This document shows positions 32,656-41,417 of a DNA stretch of 64,000 nucleotides, one piece after another. Position 1 is the first letter of the stretch. Every line of letters starts with the position of its first letter. Under the pieces are notes generated by a model. That model worked only from the letters and a program-made list of their open reading frames with translations, was not told the DNA's origin and searched no databases. This DNA is from Bifidobacterium apousia (GTDB lineage Bacteria; Actinomycetota; Actinomycetes; Actinomycetales; Bifidobacteriaceae). The translations under genes and the position numbers were made by a program. The stretch spans positions 1 to 64,000 of the forward strand of contig NZ_VMHK01000004.1 in the NCBI RefSeq assembly GCF_007559275.1, given 5' to 3'.

Positions 32656-32720
32656 ATTCTTCCACCGGCTGGCTGTCCAGGCCATGCGGGGATTCCAGGG
32701 GCGAATGAAGGAGGAAAGCC

Positions 32721-34298
32721 ATGCAGTCTGATGATGCTGACCAGGCCGACAAGGAGCAGGCCGAGGATGCAAATGACCAGGATCTGGCCGGGGATCGGCG
32801 CAACCGTGCGCTGGCTGCGGCGCTGACCAGGGCTGCGAAAGAGCTGTCCAAGGCCAAGAGCCAGCTGGCCCAGTTGGCTCAGCCGCCCCTGACAATCGCC
32901 CTGGCCTTGGGGGTGGATTCTGTGGCCTACGACAGCCAGGGGGTGCAACAGGCCCGGCTGCTGATCCTGAACGGCTCGCGTCGGATGGTGGTGCCCCTGG
33001 CGCCCAATATCCACGCCGAGCGGATCAGGGCCGGCCAGGAGGTTCTGCTCAACGCCGACATGGTGGTGGTGCGTGTGGGCGATCAGCCGGTGACCGGGCA
33101 GGTCCGCACGCTGCGGGAGACCTTGGAATCCGGTGCTCTGCTGGTGGAAGACCCCTCCGGGCAGACCCGCGTCGCTGCGCGTGCGGGCTCTCTGCAGGAC
33201 CAGCCCATTGAGGCGGGCAGTGCCTTGCTCATGGACGAAAGCTGTTCGATGGCCCTGGCTGTGCTGCCTGAGTCGGACCAGTCCGACATGCTGCTGGAGG
33301 AGACTCCTGACGTGGACTTCTCTGATATTGGCGGCCTGGACAGGCAGATCGAGCGCATCCGTGATGCGGTCCAGCTGCCCTTCCAGCATGCCGATCTGAT
33401 GCGTCGTTATGGGCTTCAGGCCCCCAAGGGTGTTCTGCTTTACGGGCCGCCCGGCAATGGCAAGACCATGATCGCCAAGGCCCTGGCCCGCGCCCTGGCC
33501 CAGGAGAGCGACGGTCACGGGGTCTTCCTGTCGGTCAAGGGCCCCGAGGTGCTCAACAAGTTCGTGGGCGAGTCGGAACGGCTGATCCGCCGCCTGTTCG
33601 CGCGAGCCCGCAGCCTGGCAGGCCAGGGTGGACCAGTGGTGGTCTTCATCGACGAGATGGATGCCCTGCTCCGCACCCGAGGATCGGGCATCTCATCGGA
33701 TGTGGAGACCACCATCGTCCCCCAGTTCCTGACCGAGCTGGACGGTGTCGAGTCCCTGGACCAGGTCATGGTCATCGGCGCCTCCAACCGCATCGACATG
33801 ATCGACCCGGCGGTTCTGCGCCCAGGACGGCTGGATGTCAAGATCCGCATCGATCGGCCCGACAGGACCAGGTCGGCCGCTATCTTGGGCAAGTACCTGG
33901 GCTCCGACATGCCCATGCAGGATGATGCCGGGCCGGAGGAGCTGATCCAGGTGCTGGTTGACGGACTCTTCGCCCGGGATGATGACCACCTGCTGGGCAA
34001 GGTCATGGATGCCACGGGCCGCTGGCAGCCGCTCTACCTGGAGTCTGTGGTCTCCGGCGCCATGCTGCACAACCTGGTTGATCGGGTCAAGACCATGGCG
34101 GTCAAGGCCTCCATCGAACAGGGTCGACAGGTGGGTCTCGACCGTGGATTCTGCTTGAGGGCGGTCCGTGGGCAGTACGAGGACACTCTGGAGGAGCTCA
34201 GCGGACAGGATCCGGACCGGTGGGCCGATCTGGCAGGACTGCGCCCCGGGCAGGTTCAGGAGGTTCGCCCGGTAGACGGGCCAGGGGAGCGATCATGA
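32721..34298 (+). CDS. arc: AAA+ forming ring ATPase ARC (Mpa-like)
   Basis: 525 residues. Binds Pup and unfolds pupylated proteins. Coiled-coil at about 25-55, then tandem OB folds (about 55-190), Walker A GPPGNGKT at 242-249, Walker B VVVFIDEMD at about 306-314, and the pore loop KGPEVLNKFVGE region. The protein ends RPVDGPGERS. Mycobacterial Mpa continues and ends in a QYL tail that docks on the 20S proteasome; that tail is absent here. The stop overlaps the dop start (ATGA). RBS AAGGAGGAAAGCC. Confidence 0.95.
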   Translation: MQSDDADQADKEQAEDANDQDLAGDRRNRALAAALTRAAKELSKAKSQLAQLAQPPLTIALALGVDSVAYDSQGVQQARLLILNGSRRMVVPLAPNIHAERIRAGQEVLLNADMVVVRVGDQPVTGQVRTLRETLESGALLVEDPSGQTRVAARAGSLQDQPIEAGSALLMDESCSMALAVLPESDQSDMLLEETPDVDFSDIGGLDRQIERIRDAVQLPFQHADLMRRYGLQAPKGVLLYGPPGNGKTMIAKALARALAQESDGHGVFLSVKGPEVLNKFVGESERLIRRLFARARSLAGQGGPVVVFIDEMDALLRTRGSGISSDVETTIVPQFLTELDGVESLDQVMVIGASNRIDMIDPAVLRPGRLDVKIRIDRPDRTRSAAILGKYLGSDMPMQDDAGPEELIQVLVDGLFARDDDHLLGKVMDATGRWQPLYLESVVSGAMLHNLVDRVKTMAVKASIEQGRQVGLDRGFCLRAVRGQYEDTLEELSGQDPDRWADLAGLRPGQVQEVRPVDGPGERS

Positions 34299-35803
34299 AT
34301 GCCGGGCGGGTTATGGGTACCGAGACGGAGTACGCCATTGCCGACCCCCAGGATCCCGGCGCTGATCCACGTGCTCTGGCTCTGCGTCTGGTAAGGGCTG
34401 CCGCCCAGCCGGCCTTGGCGCACATCCGCTGGGACTATGGGGAAGAGGACCCGGTCAATGATGCCAGGGGAGGTCGGCTGCCGCGTTCCGCTGCCGCTCC
34501 GAGCATGCTCACTGATGCGCCCGGCGCCCGGCTGATCGATGTGGCAGCTCCCAATGGCGCGCGGATTTACGTGGATCATGCCCACCCAGAGTATGCCTCG
34601 GCGGAAACGGTGAATGCCTTCGACGCGCTGGTTCAGGATCGTGCGGGTGACCGTTTGATGGCCCAGGCCGCGGAAAAGGCTGGAGGTCTGGCTCTCTACA
34701 AGAACAACGTGGACGGCAAGGGCGCCGCCTGGGGATCCCATGAGAACTATCTGATGGACAGGGCGGTGCCCTTCGCCAGGGTGGCGGCCCTGATGACCAT
34801 TCATTTCGTCACCCGCCAGATCTACACCGGCTCGGGCAGAGTGGGCCTGGGGCCCAGGAGCGAGGAGGCCGGCTTCCAGCTCAGCCAGCGCGCCGACTAT
34901 CTGACCAGCCGGATTGGACTGCAGACCACCTTCGGGCGGCCAATCATCAATACCCGGGACGAGTCACATGCTGGGCCGGGCAGCCGTCGCCTCCACGTGA
35001 TCGTGGGTGATGCCAACCGGCTGGATGCGCCCCTGGTCCTCAAGCTGGGGACCACTGATTTACTGCTGGGCCTCTTGGAATCCGAGGACGATTCGACCCG
35101 TCAGATCGATGAGCTGTTGGATCGCTGGACGCTGGATGATCCGGTGGCGGCCCTGCACACGGTCTCCCGTGATGTCGCTCTGACCAAGCCGCTGGCCTTG
35201 GCAAACGGGGGGTTCGCCGATGCGCTGACCATCCAAAAGGCATTGCTGGATGCGGCCCGCCAGGCCAGAAGGGGTATCGACCGGCCAGGTTGTGCCGACG
35301 ATCGGGTTCTGAACCTCTGGGACCAGGTGCTCGCGGATCTGGCTGCCGTGCGTTCGGGCGACGAGGAGGCTCGTCTGGCCATGCACGATCAGGCAGGCAG
35401 GTTGGAATGGCTGCTCAAGTGGCAGCTCTTGGAGCGACTGCGCCGCCGCCGTGCCATGCCCGACTGGTCGGATCCCCGTCTGGCGGCGCTGGATCTGGCC
35501 TGGGCACGGGTGGACCCCGGCCGTGATCTGCCATGGCGACTGCAAGGATCTATCCAGCGACTGGCTGATCCCGACCAGATCACCAGGGCCATGGACCAGG
35601 GGCCGGAGCAGACTCGTGCCTGGTGCCGTTCCCAGCTGCTGCACCGCTGCCCTGATGCGGTCAAAGCCGTCTCCTGGAGTCGTGTCATTCTTGAGGAGCA
35701 GGGATCGGAGGGGGAGCCTCAAACCAGGATGGTGGACTTGTCCGATCCGCTGGGTCACACACGGTCTTCCTGCCGGGATGGCCGCGACATATACTGCAGA
35801 TAG
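34295..35803 (+). CDS. dop: Pup deamidase/depupylase
   Basis: 502 residues. Carboxylate-amine ligase-like enzyme that deamidates the C-terminal Gln of Pup to Glu and removes Pup from targets. Catalytic region MGTETEYAI with Glu10 near the N-terminus, an inserted Dop-loop segment at about 45-70, then the Asp in IYVDHAHPEYAS. Start ATG 34295 overlaps the arc stop by 4 bases and has GGGGAG upstream; the longer frame from 34220 lies inside arc. Confidence 0.95.
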   Translation: MNAGRVMGTETEYAIADPQDPGADPRALALRLVRAAAQPALAHIRWDYGEEDPVNDARGGRLPRSAAAPSMLTDAPGARLIDVAAPNGARIYVDHAHPEYASAETVNAFDALVQDRAGDRLMAQAAEKAGGLALYKNNVDGKGAAWGSHENYLMDRAVPFARVAALMTIHFVTRQIYTGSGRVGLGPRSEEAGFQLSQRADYLTSRIGLQTTFGRPIINTRDESHAGPGSRRLHVIVGDANRLDAPLVLKLGTTDLLLGLLESEDDSTRQIDELLDRWTLDDPVAALHTVSRDVALTKPLALANGGFADALTIQKALLDAARQARRGIDRPGCADDRVLNLWDQVLADLAAVRSGDEEARLAMHDQAGRLEWLLKWQLLERLRRRRAMPDWSDPRLAALDLAWARVDPGRDLPWRLQGSIQRLADPDQITRAMDQGPEQTRAWCRSQLLHRCPDAVKAVSWSRVILEEQGSEGEPQTRMVDLSDPLGHTRSSCRDGRDIYCR

Positions 35804-35893
35804 CGCAGAAAACAGTCCGATATCCAACCGGACGACCACCGGTGGACCACAGTTGGCAATGCCTCGACCACCCGTTTGAAAGAGAAGAGAAGT

Positions 35894-36730
35894 ATGGAAT
35901 TGCGCGATTTGGCCATGCAAGCCGCCACCATTGCTGTGGAGGCCGGCCGTCATGCCCTCCAGGACCAGATCAATCCCCACGATCCCCGCTCCACCTCAGC
36001 CATCGGCCAGGGCACCCAGTTTTCGCCGGGCATTGACACGCGGCTGATTCGTTACTGCCGGACCAAGATCGCTGCCCTGGACCCTATGGACGGCTTCTGG
36101 GAGGAGGAGGCCGGCAACCGTCGTCCGGGCGGCCGCTACTGGTGCCTGGGCCACATCGACGGTCCGGTCAACTATGTGCGCAACATGGCCGAGTGGACGC
36201 TGACCATTTCCCTCTTTGCCGTGGACGAGAAGGGCCACGCTTCACCGGTCCTGGGCATCGTCCATGCACCGGTCCTGGGCCTGACCTACCTAGCCGCCAA
36301 GGGCGAAGGCGCCATCAGGATCCGACGGACCATTGTGGGCGACAAGCGTGAGAAGATCATCCCCTCCACGATGACCACCCTGAACGGGTCAGTGATCAGC
36401 TTCGGCATGTCCTACTTCCCCAACGAATCCGAAAAGGTCCTGCAGATTGTTTCGCGCATGGCCGGCAAGCCTGCCGACATCAAGCGTGTCGGTCCGGTCT
36501 CGCTGGATCTGTGCCGGGTGGCGGACGGCAGCTACGATGCCTACTTCGAACCGGCCCTGCACTCCTGGGACATCCCTGCTGTCTCTGCGGCGGCTGTCGT
36601 GGTCCGGGAGGCCAAGGGTACCCTCTGGCGCTGGGACGGCGGGCACGTGCGCTGGGAGGGCAGCAACGACGTGGTGGCCACCAACGGGCTTATCGCCGAG
36701 GATTTGAACACGTATCTGAGCGGGCGCTGA
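35894..36730 (+). CDS. Inositol monophosphatase-like protein, altered metal site
   Basis: 278 residues of the IMPase/FBPase superfamily. Acidic EEE (70-72) and the final SWDIPAVSAA motif are present. The family's DPxDGT becomes G86-H-I-D89-G-P91, so one of the two metal-binding Asp residues and the Thr are lost. It is in the middle of the pupylation genes (91 bases after dop, 24 before pup). It may be a divergent phosphatase, an enzyme with another cofactor, or a non-catalytic protein. ATG at 35894 follows AGAGAAGAGAAGT; a TTG six codons earlier is in frame. Confidence 0.8.
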   Translation: MELRDLAMQAATIAVEAGRHALQDQINPHDPRSTSAIGQGTQFSPGIDTRLIRYCRTKIAALDPMDGFWEEEAGNRRPGGRYWCLGHIDGPVNYVRNMAEWTLTISLFAVDEKGHASPVLGIVHAPVLGLTYLAAKGEGAIRIRRTIVGDKREKIIPSTMTTLNGSVISFGMSYFPNESEKVLQIVSRMAGKPADIKRVGPVSLDLCRVADGSYDAYFEPALHSWDIPAVSAAAVVVREAKGTLWRWDGGHVRWEGSNDVVATNGLIAEDLNTYLSGR

Positions 36731-36754
36731 TCCGCGCCGGAAAGGAGGGCGACC

Positions 36755-36958
36755 ATGGCTGAGGCATCCCAGCAGGGACGGCATGTGGCAGCCGGGCAGC
36801 GGCAGGAGCAGGAAGAGAATCTGCCGCAGACCGGGGCGCATAAACAGGGTCAGACGGCTGAGTCCGACCTGGATGCGGTCCTTGATGACATCGAGACCAC
36901 CCTGGAGACCAACGCCAAGGAGTATGTGCAGGGCTTTGTCCAGAAGGGCGGCCAGTGA
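36755..36958 (+). CDS. pup: Prokaryotic ubiquitin-like protein Pup
   Basis: 67 residues, ending K64-GGQ67. The Gly-Gly-Gln end needs Dop to become Gly-Gly-Glu before PafA can ligate it to lysines. Disordered, Gln/Glu-rich front, then the helix-forming [25 protein letters not shown] at about 37-61 that binds ARC. Strong ribosome site (GGAAAGGAGGGCGACC). Followed only 3 bases later by pafA, with no prcB or prcA in between. Confidence 0.97.
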   Translation: MAEASQQGRHVAAGQRQEQEENLPQTGAHKQGQTAESDLDAVLDDIETTLETNAKEYVQGFVQKGGQ

Positions 36959-36961
36959 TCC

Positions 36962-38389
36962 ATGGCGGACGGGCAGGGGGCTGACTCGGACTTTCGCAGG
37001 ATATTCGGCATCGAGACCGAATACGGACTGAGCCTGACCGGCGCCAGTGGACCCTACGCTGCCGGCCGGGTCGCCATGGCCATGTTCCGCCCTCTGATTG
37101 AGAAGCACGGGTCAACCAACATCTATCTGCCCAATGGCGCCCGACTCTACCTGGACGTGGGCTCCCACCCGGAGTATGCCACGGCGGAGGCCCGCGATCC
37201 GCTGACGGCCCTGACCCAGGTGCTGGCCGGTGAGCGGATCGTGACCGACCTTGCGGAGCGCGCCGGGAAACGCCTGGCGGAGGACCTGGGCAGGCCGGTG
37301 AAGGTTCACCTCTTTGCCAACAATGTGGATGCCCAAGGCCATGCCTTCGGCTGCCATGAGAACTATTTGCTGGACCGGCGAGTCCCCCTGGACATGATCG
37401 GAGCCTGCCTGGTCCCCTTTCTGGTCACCCGACAGCTGATCACCGGGGCGGGTCGTCTGAGTCCCGATGGGTTCCAGCTCAGCCAGCGGGCCGATTTTCT
37501 GGACGAAGGGGTCTCCTCGGCCACCACCCGTGCCCGTCCTATGGTCAACACCCGTGACGAGCCGCTGGCTGATCCTGAACGATGGCGGCGTCTGCATGTG
37601 ATCGTTGGGGACACCAACCGGTCGCCCTTGGTCACTTGGTTTAAGATGGCCAGCACCCACCTGGTCCTGAACCTGATCGAGCAAGCCTGCCGCCGGGACC
37701 GACGGCCGGATCTGGCCGACTGGGCCCTGGCTGATCCTGGTGCAGCGGTCCGAGCCGTCAGCCGGGATCGGACTGGCCGGGTCACCCTGGATCTGCAGGC
37801 TTCCACGAAGACGGGCGGCATCAGCGCTCTGGGTCTGCAAGAGGCCTATTGGTCGGCCTGCAAGGCCTTGGTGGACCAGCAGGAAGATATAGGCATCGAC
37901 CGGTCCCAAGCACTGCGGGCCCTGGAACTGTGGAGAGCGGCCTTGGATGCGTTGGATGCGGGGCGTTGGCAGGATCTGGCTGACTGGGTGGACTGGGCCG
38001 CCAAGCTGCGGTTGCTCCAGGGCCTGAGTCGGCGAGGCGCCGGACGGGATCTGGACAAGGCGCTGGACCTGGACTATCACGATCTGAGCGCGGGAAGGTC
38101 CTTCCCTGGCCTGGTCAGGCATGGGCTCATGCACTCGCCGGTCGACGACTCTGAGATACGTCGCGCCATGGATCAACCTCCAGAGGATACCCGGGCCCGT
38201 CTGCGTGGCAATTTCGTCCGTGCCGCGGACCGGGGAACGCGCACCTGGTCTTGCGACTGGAGCCACCTGGTCCTGGGCGGCTCTCACCGCGTCGAGGTAA
38301 CCCTGCCTGACCCCTTCGACCATCTGGGCCCACCCCGATACCACTCCCTGATGGATTTCCTGAGAGGTACAGCGGAGCCGCATGCCTAG
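36962..38389 (+). CDS. pafA: Pup-protein ligase
   Basis: 475 residues. Attaches deamidated Pup to substrate lysines using ATP. Glutamine-synthetase-like core: IFGIETEYG with Glu18/Glu20 and the catalytic Asp65 in RLYLDVGSHPEYATAE. Typical length (Mycobacterium about 452). It is the last gene of the locus; a hairpin follows. Weak ribosome site, so translation is probably coupled to pup. Confidence 0.96.
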   Translation: MADGQGADSDFRRIFGIETEYGLSLTGASGPYAAGRVAMAMFRPLIEKHGSTNIYLPNGARLYLDVGSHPEYATAEARDPLTALTQVLAGERIVTDLAERAGKRLAEDLGRPVKVHLFANNVDAQGHAFGCHENYLLDRRVPLDMIGACLVPFLVTRQLITGAGRLSPDGFQLSQRADFLDEGVSSATTRARPMVNTRDEPLADPERWRRLHVIVGDTNRSPLVTWFKMASTHLVLNLIEQACRRDRRPDLADWALADPGAAVRAVSRDRTGRVTLDLQASTKTGGISALGLQEAYWSACKALVDQQEDIGIDRSQALRALELWRAALDALDAGRWQDLADWVDWAAKLRLLQGLSRRGAGRDLDKALDLDYHDLSAGRSFPGLVRHGLMHSPVDDSEIRRAMDQPPEDTRARLRGNFVRAADRGTRTWSCDWSHLVLGGSHRVEVTLPDPFDHLGPPRYHSLMDFLRGTAEPHA

Positions 38390-38433
38390 GGATGGTTTGC
38401 ATATGGGACATCGGTCAAGTCTGCTGTAAAAAG

Positions 38434-38471
38434 AAGGGCCCCGGCATCCGTGGATGGATGCCGGGGCCCTT
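38434..38471. terminator. Bidirectional terminator-like hairpin (pafA/hup)
   Basis: Perfect 16-bp arms 38434-38449 and 38456-38471 (AAGGGCCCCGGCATCC and complement), 6-base loop, preceded by TAAAAAG. It lies between convergent pafA and hup. Confidence 0.8.
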
Positions 38472-38486
38472 GCAGAAAGGCTGGTT

Positions 38487-38774
38487 TCACTTCTTGTTGG
38501 TGACGGCCTTCTTCAGCAGCGAGCCGGCAGAGATCCGCACGCCATAGCTGGCCGGAATCTTGATGGTCTCACCGGTGCGGGGGTTGCGTCCGGTGCGGGC
38601 GGCACGCTTGACGCGCTCGGCCGAGAACAGACCGGTCAGCTTCAGACCCTCACCGGACTTCATGGCCTCGACGAAGACATCCTGGAAGGCGTTGACAGCA
38701 GCTTCCGCCTGAGCCTTGGTCAGGTTGGACTTCTGCGCAATCTTCGAAACGAGATCAGACTTGTTGTATGCCAT
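38487..38774 (-). CDS. hup: HU-family DNA-binding protein
   Basis: 95 residues. Nucleoid protein. Begins MAYNKSDLVSKIAQKSNLTKA (first 21 residues), includes the DNA-bending arm RAARTGRNPRTGETIKIPA and the basic end. AAAGAAGGATG spacing gives a good ribosome site on the reverse strand. Monocistronic; 169 bases separate it from the membrane protein gene. Confidence 0.97.
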   Translation of the reverse strand: MAYNKSDLVSKIAQKSNLTKAQAEAAVNAFQDVFVEAMKSGEGLKLTGLFSAERVKRAARTGRNPRTGETIKIPASYGVRISAGSLLKKAVTNKK

Positions 38775-38943
38775 AGAACATCCTTCTTTCGGGGGCCTCC
38801 CACTGCTTGATTTGGGGAAAGCCCAACGGTCAATGACTGATATTAGCGCAGATTAGGCCCAAACACCGCATTTTCCGGGGGTTTTCGACATTTCACCACG
38901 CGATTTTTGAGGCCCTTGGGAATGAAAGTGTCCGAGGGGCCCT

Positions 38944-41415
38944 TTAGATGCGATTATGGTTGCTCAGCCAGCGCATGGCCAAGGCTCCCAAGGGGATGCG
39001 CAGCCAATAGGTGGCCACCCGGAAGACCAGAGTGGCCGAGATGGCTACGCCCGAGGGAACGCCTGCCAGGCGGAAGGCGGAGAAGAGCACCGCCTCTATG
39101 GCTCCCAGGCCGCCGGGTGTGGGGACAGCCGAACCCAGCGTATTGGCCAGGAGGAAGACGAAGGTGGTCTCGAAAACGTTGGTCCGGCAGCCGAAGGCCA
39201 TCAGGGCGGCCCAGAAACTCATGCCCAGGGCGGCTGACTGCATCACAGCCCCAAGCACGGCCACCACCAGCTGCCTGGGCTGAGTCAGAATCTCTATAAG
39301 GTGGCGGGCGTAGGAGGCCACGATGGGCATCAGGCGTTCCATGACCAGTCGCCGTGTGTAAGGCACGGCCATGATCAGGGCTGCGATGATGGCCACTGTC
39401 CCGATGACGATGACCAGGGTGTTGGTGGGGATCATCCCGGATAGGGTGTTGCGCCCGGTGAACAGCCCGATGCCGATCAGCAGACAGAAGGTGGTAGCGA
39501 ACTGGACGGCCACCACGGCGCTCATGATGGCCGTGGCCATGGTGTTGTCATAGCCGTCCCGCCGCAGGAACTGCAGGTTGACGAAGGCCGGCCCCACCCC
39601 GGCGGGCATGGAGACCGAGGTGAACGAGGAGGCCACCTGGGATAGGAAGATGCCCTTAAAGTCGCGCTTGGCCGGGTCGATGAAGACTCCTAGGGTAATG
39701 GCGCAGCCCACCCAGGACAGTGATCCCAGCAGGAAGGAGAGGCCAGCCATCCAAGGGTTGGCATTGCGGACGGCGCTGATGACCTGGGGCAGATTGAACT
39801 GGGTGACGATGACGGCGACAGCTACTACCAGCAAGGCCAGGGCCACGAAGCTGCGCAGACTGAAACGTGAGAGGGTTACCTGGCCGGTATCAGCCACCGA
39901 CTCAGGAGGAGCCAAGGTCTGCAGCTGTTTGCGCAGATCAGTCAGAATCTGTCGATTCCAGCCAGGCAGGGCCTGGGTCTGTGACGGAATGGCCACCATC
40001 TGGCAGAATGGCGATAGCCCCGCCAGGGTCTTGACCCCCCAGGAGGCGCGGGCAGCTGTGATGGCTTGGTCCACGCCGATCATCGCGGCGATCAGGGCGA
40101 GAAGCTGGACCCGGTCCAGGGCGATGTTGGCCTGGGAGCTGGCGCTGTCGCCGTTCTCCCAGCCGGCGATGACCGCGGAGCCTGACTGGTCCACGGCCAG
40201 AGTCTCTGGGCGTATGCGGCGGTGTGTGAAGCCGCGCTCGTTGGCCCGGCGAAGATAGTCCATCAGCTGCTTGGCCCTGTCGGCGTCCAGGTTCTCAGGT
40301 TCCAAAGGCCCAAGATGGACATCATCCTCAAGGACCAGAATTGAGGATTCGGCGCTCTCCGCCAGACCATAGGGGTGCAGGGTGGTCAGTCCCAGGTCCC
40401 GCAATTCAGTCAGCATGGCCATATGGTGTTGCATGGAGTTTCTGACCGACCGGTCCCGGCGCATGGAGACTCCGGACAGTTTGATCCACTGCCAGAGCTG
40501 CATCAGATAGCCCATGGTGTGCAGCTGGCCGTCCATGACCGAAACCGTGTAGGTGCGGCCATCCCTGTCACGGGCCCTGTAGATGCGGGAGGCCTCGATA
40601 AGGTCGTCGTCGAGGGCGGGCAGTGGCTGGCCATCGTTGTCTAGACTGGGATCCTGACGCTCCAGGCTGGCGGCATGGATGCCGATGGAGGCTATGGCCT
40701 GCACCACGCCCTGCCCCCAAGCGCCCTTGTTCTGTGTGCCCGCCAGGTATCGGACGACCATGCCCATGATTCGGCCAAGGATCAGCGAGACCAGAACCCC
40801 GCTGGCCGAATTGGAGGATATGGCGACCATGATGATGGCCACGACGTATAGAGCGTTCCATCCCCACTTGACCGAGCTGCGTAGTCGACGGGGTCCTGCT
40901 GCACTCAGGAAGGCAGCCAGACCGGCATAGAAGTCAGGCAGCAGGACGGGAGACCCTATGGCGTTCTGGGAGCTGAATGAGGCGATCAGGGTCGGGTTGC
41001 CCGCCTTCAGGATCAGGTTGGAGGTCAGCATGACCAGCCCGAAGCCCAGGAACATGGCCAAGGGGGCAGTGATGGCCTGGATCCATTCCCTGTTGACCAG
41101 CAGATGGACAAGCACCGCCAGGACGACGGTCACGGTCACTGCTTGCTGAAGGAAGGCCGTGGGCACGTCCATGAGCCAGTCCATGGCATTGCCGGCCTGG
41201 CGCATGTCCGACTCGACCCCGGCGGCTATGCCCTTCAGATAGACAGCTGCCAGAGTGACCAGGATTCCCAGGATCAGTGCTGCCAGGGCTCGAAGCAGGT
41301 CTTCGGCATCATGAACCCGCTGGGGTGGGGTATCCCGAATGACGACCTGGTCTTCCTGCACAGGGTCGGCGGAATCGGTGTCCTCGGGGGTGATGGTCGA
41401 CTGGGACGGGGTCAT
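38944..41415 (-). CDS. LPG synthase-like membrane protein with pseudokinase insert
   Basis: 823 residues. Two membrane blocks: an N-terminal one of about six helices (30-245), and a C-terminal UPF0104/LPG synthase transmembrane domain of seven or eight helices (about 500-815, with PAGVGPAFVNLQFLRR and GGLGAIEAVLFSAFRL). Between them (about 275-460) lies a protein-kinase-like domain whose catalytic loop reads HRRIRPETLAVD and whose DFG position reads AGWEN. The metal-binding Asp is therefore missing and it is probably a pseudokinase. No aminoacyl transferase domain, so it is not a full MprF. Follows purB by 2 bases. Confidence 0.85.
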   Translation of the reverse strand: MTPSQSTITPEDTDSADPVQEDQVVIRDTPPQRVHDAEDLLRALAALILGILVTLAAVYLKGIAAGVESDMRQAGNAMDWLMDVPTAFLQQAVTVTVVLAVLVHLLVNREWIQAITAPLAMFLGFGLVMLTSNLILKAGNPTLIASFSSQNAIGSPVLLPDFYAGLAAFLSAAGPRRLRSSVKWGWNALYVVAIIMVAISSNSASGVLVSLILGRIMGMVVRYLAGTQNKGAWGQGVVQAIASIGIHAASLERQDPSLDNDGQPLPALDDDLIEASRIYRARDRDGRTYTVSVMDGQLHTMGYLMQLWQWIKLSGVSMRRDRSVRNSMQHHMAMLTELRDLGLTTLHPYGLAESAESSILVLEDDVHLGPLEPENLDADRAKQLMDYLRRANERGFTHRRIRPETLAVDQSGSAVIAGWENGDSASSQANIALDRVQLLALIAAMIGVDQAITAARASWGVKTLAGLSPFCQMVAIPSQTQALPGWNRQILTDLRKQLQTLAPPESVADTGQVTLSRFSLRSFVALALLVVAVAVIVTQFNLPQVISAVRNANPWMAGLSFLLGSLSWVGCAITLGVFIDPAKRDFKGIFLSQVASSFTSVSMPAGVGPAFVNLQFLRRDGYDNTMATAIMSAVVAVQFATTFCLLIGIGLFTGRNTLSGMIPTNTLVIVIGTVAIIAALIMAVPYTRRLVMERLMPIVASYARHLIEILTQPRQLVVAVLGAVMQSAALGMSFWAALMAFGCRTNVFETTFVFLLANTLGSAVPTPGGLGAIEAVLFSAFRLAGVPSGVAISATLVFRVATYWLRIPLGALAMRWLSNHNRI

Positions 41416-41417
41416 GG

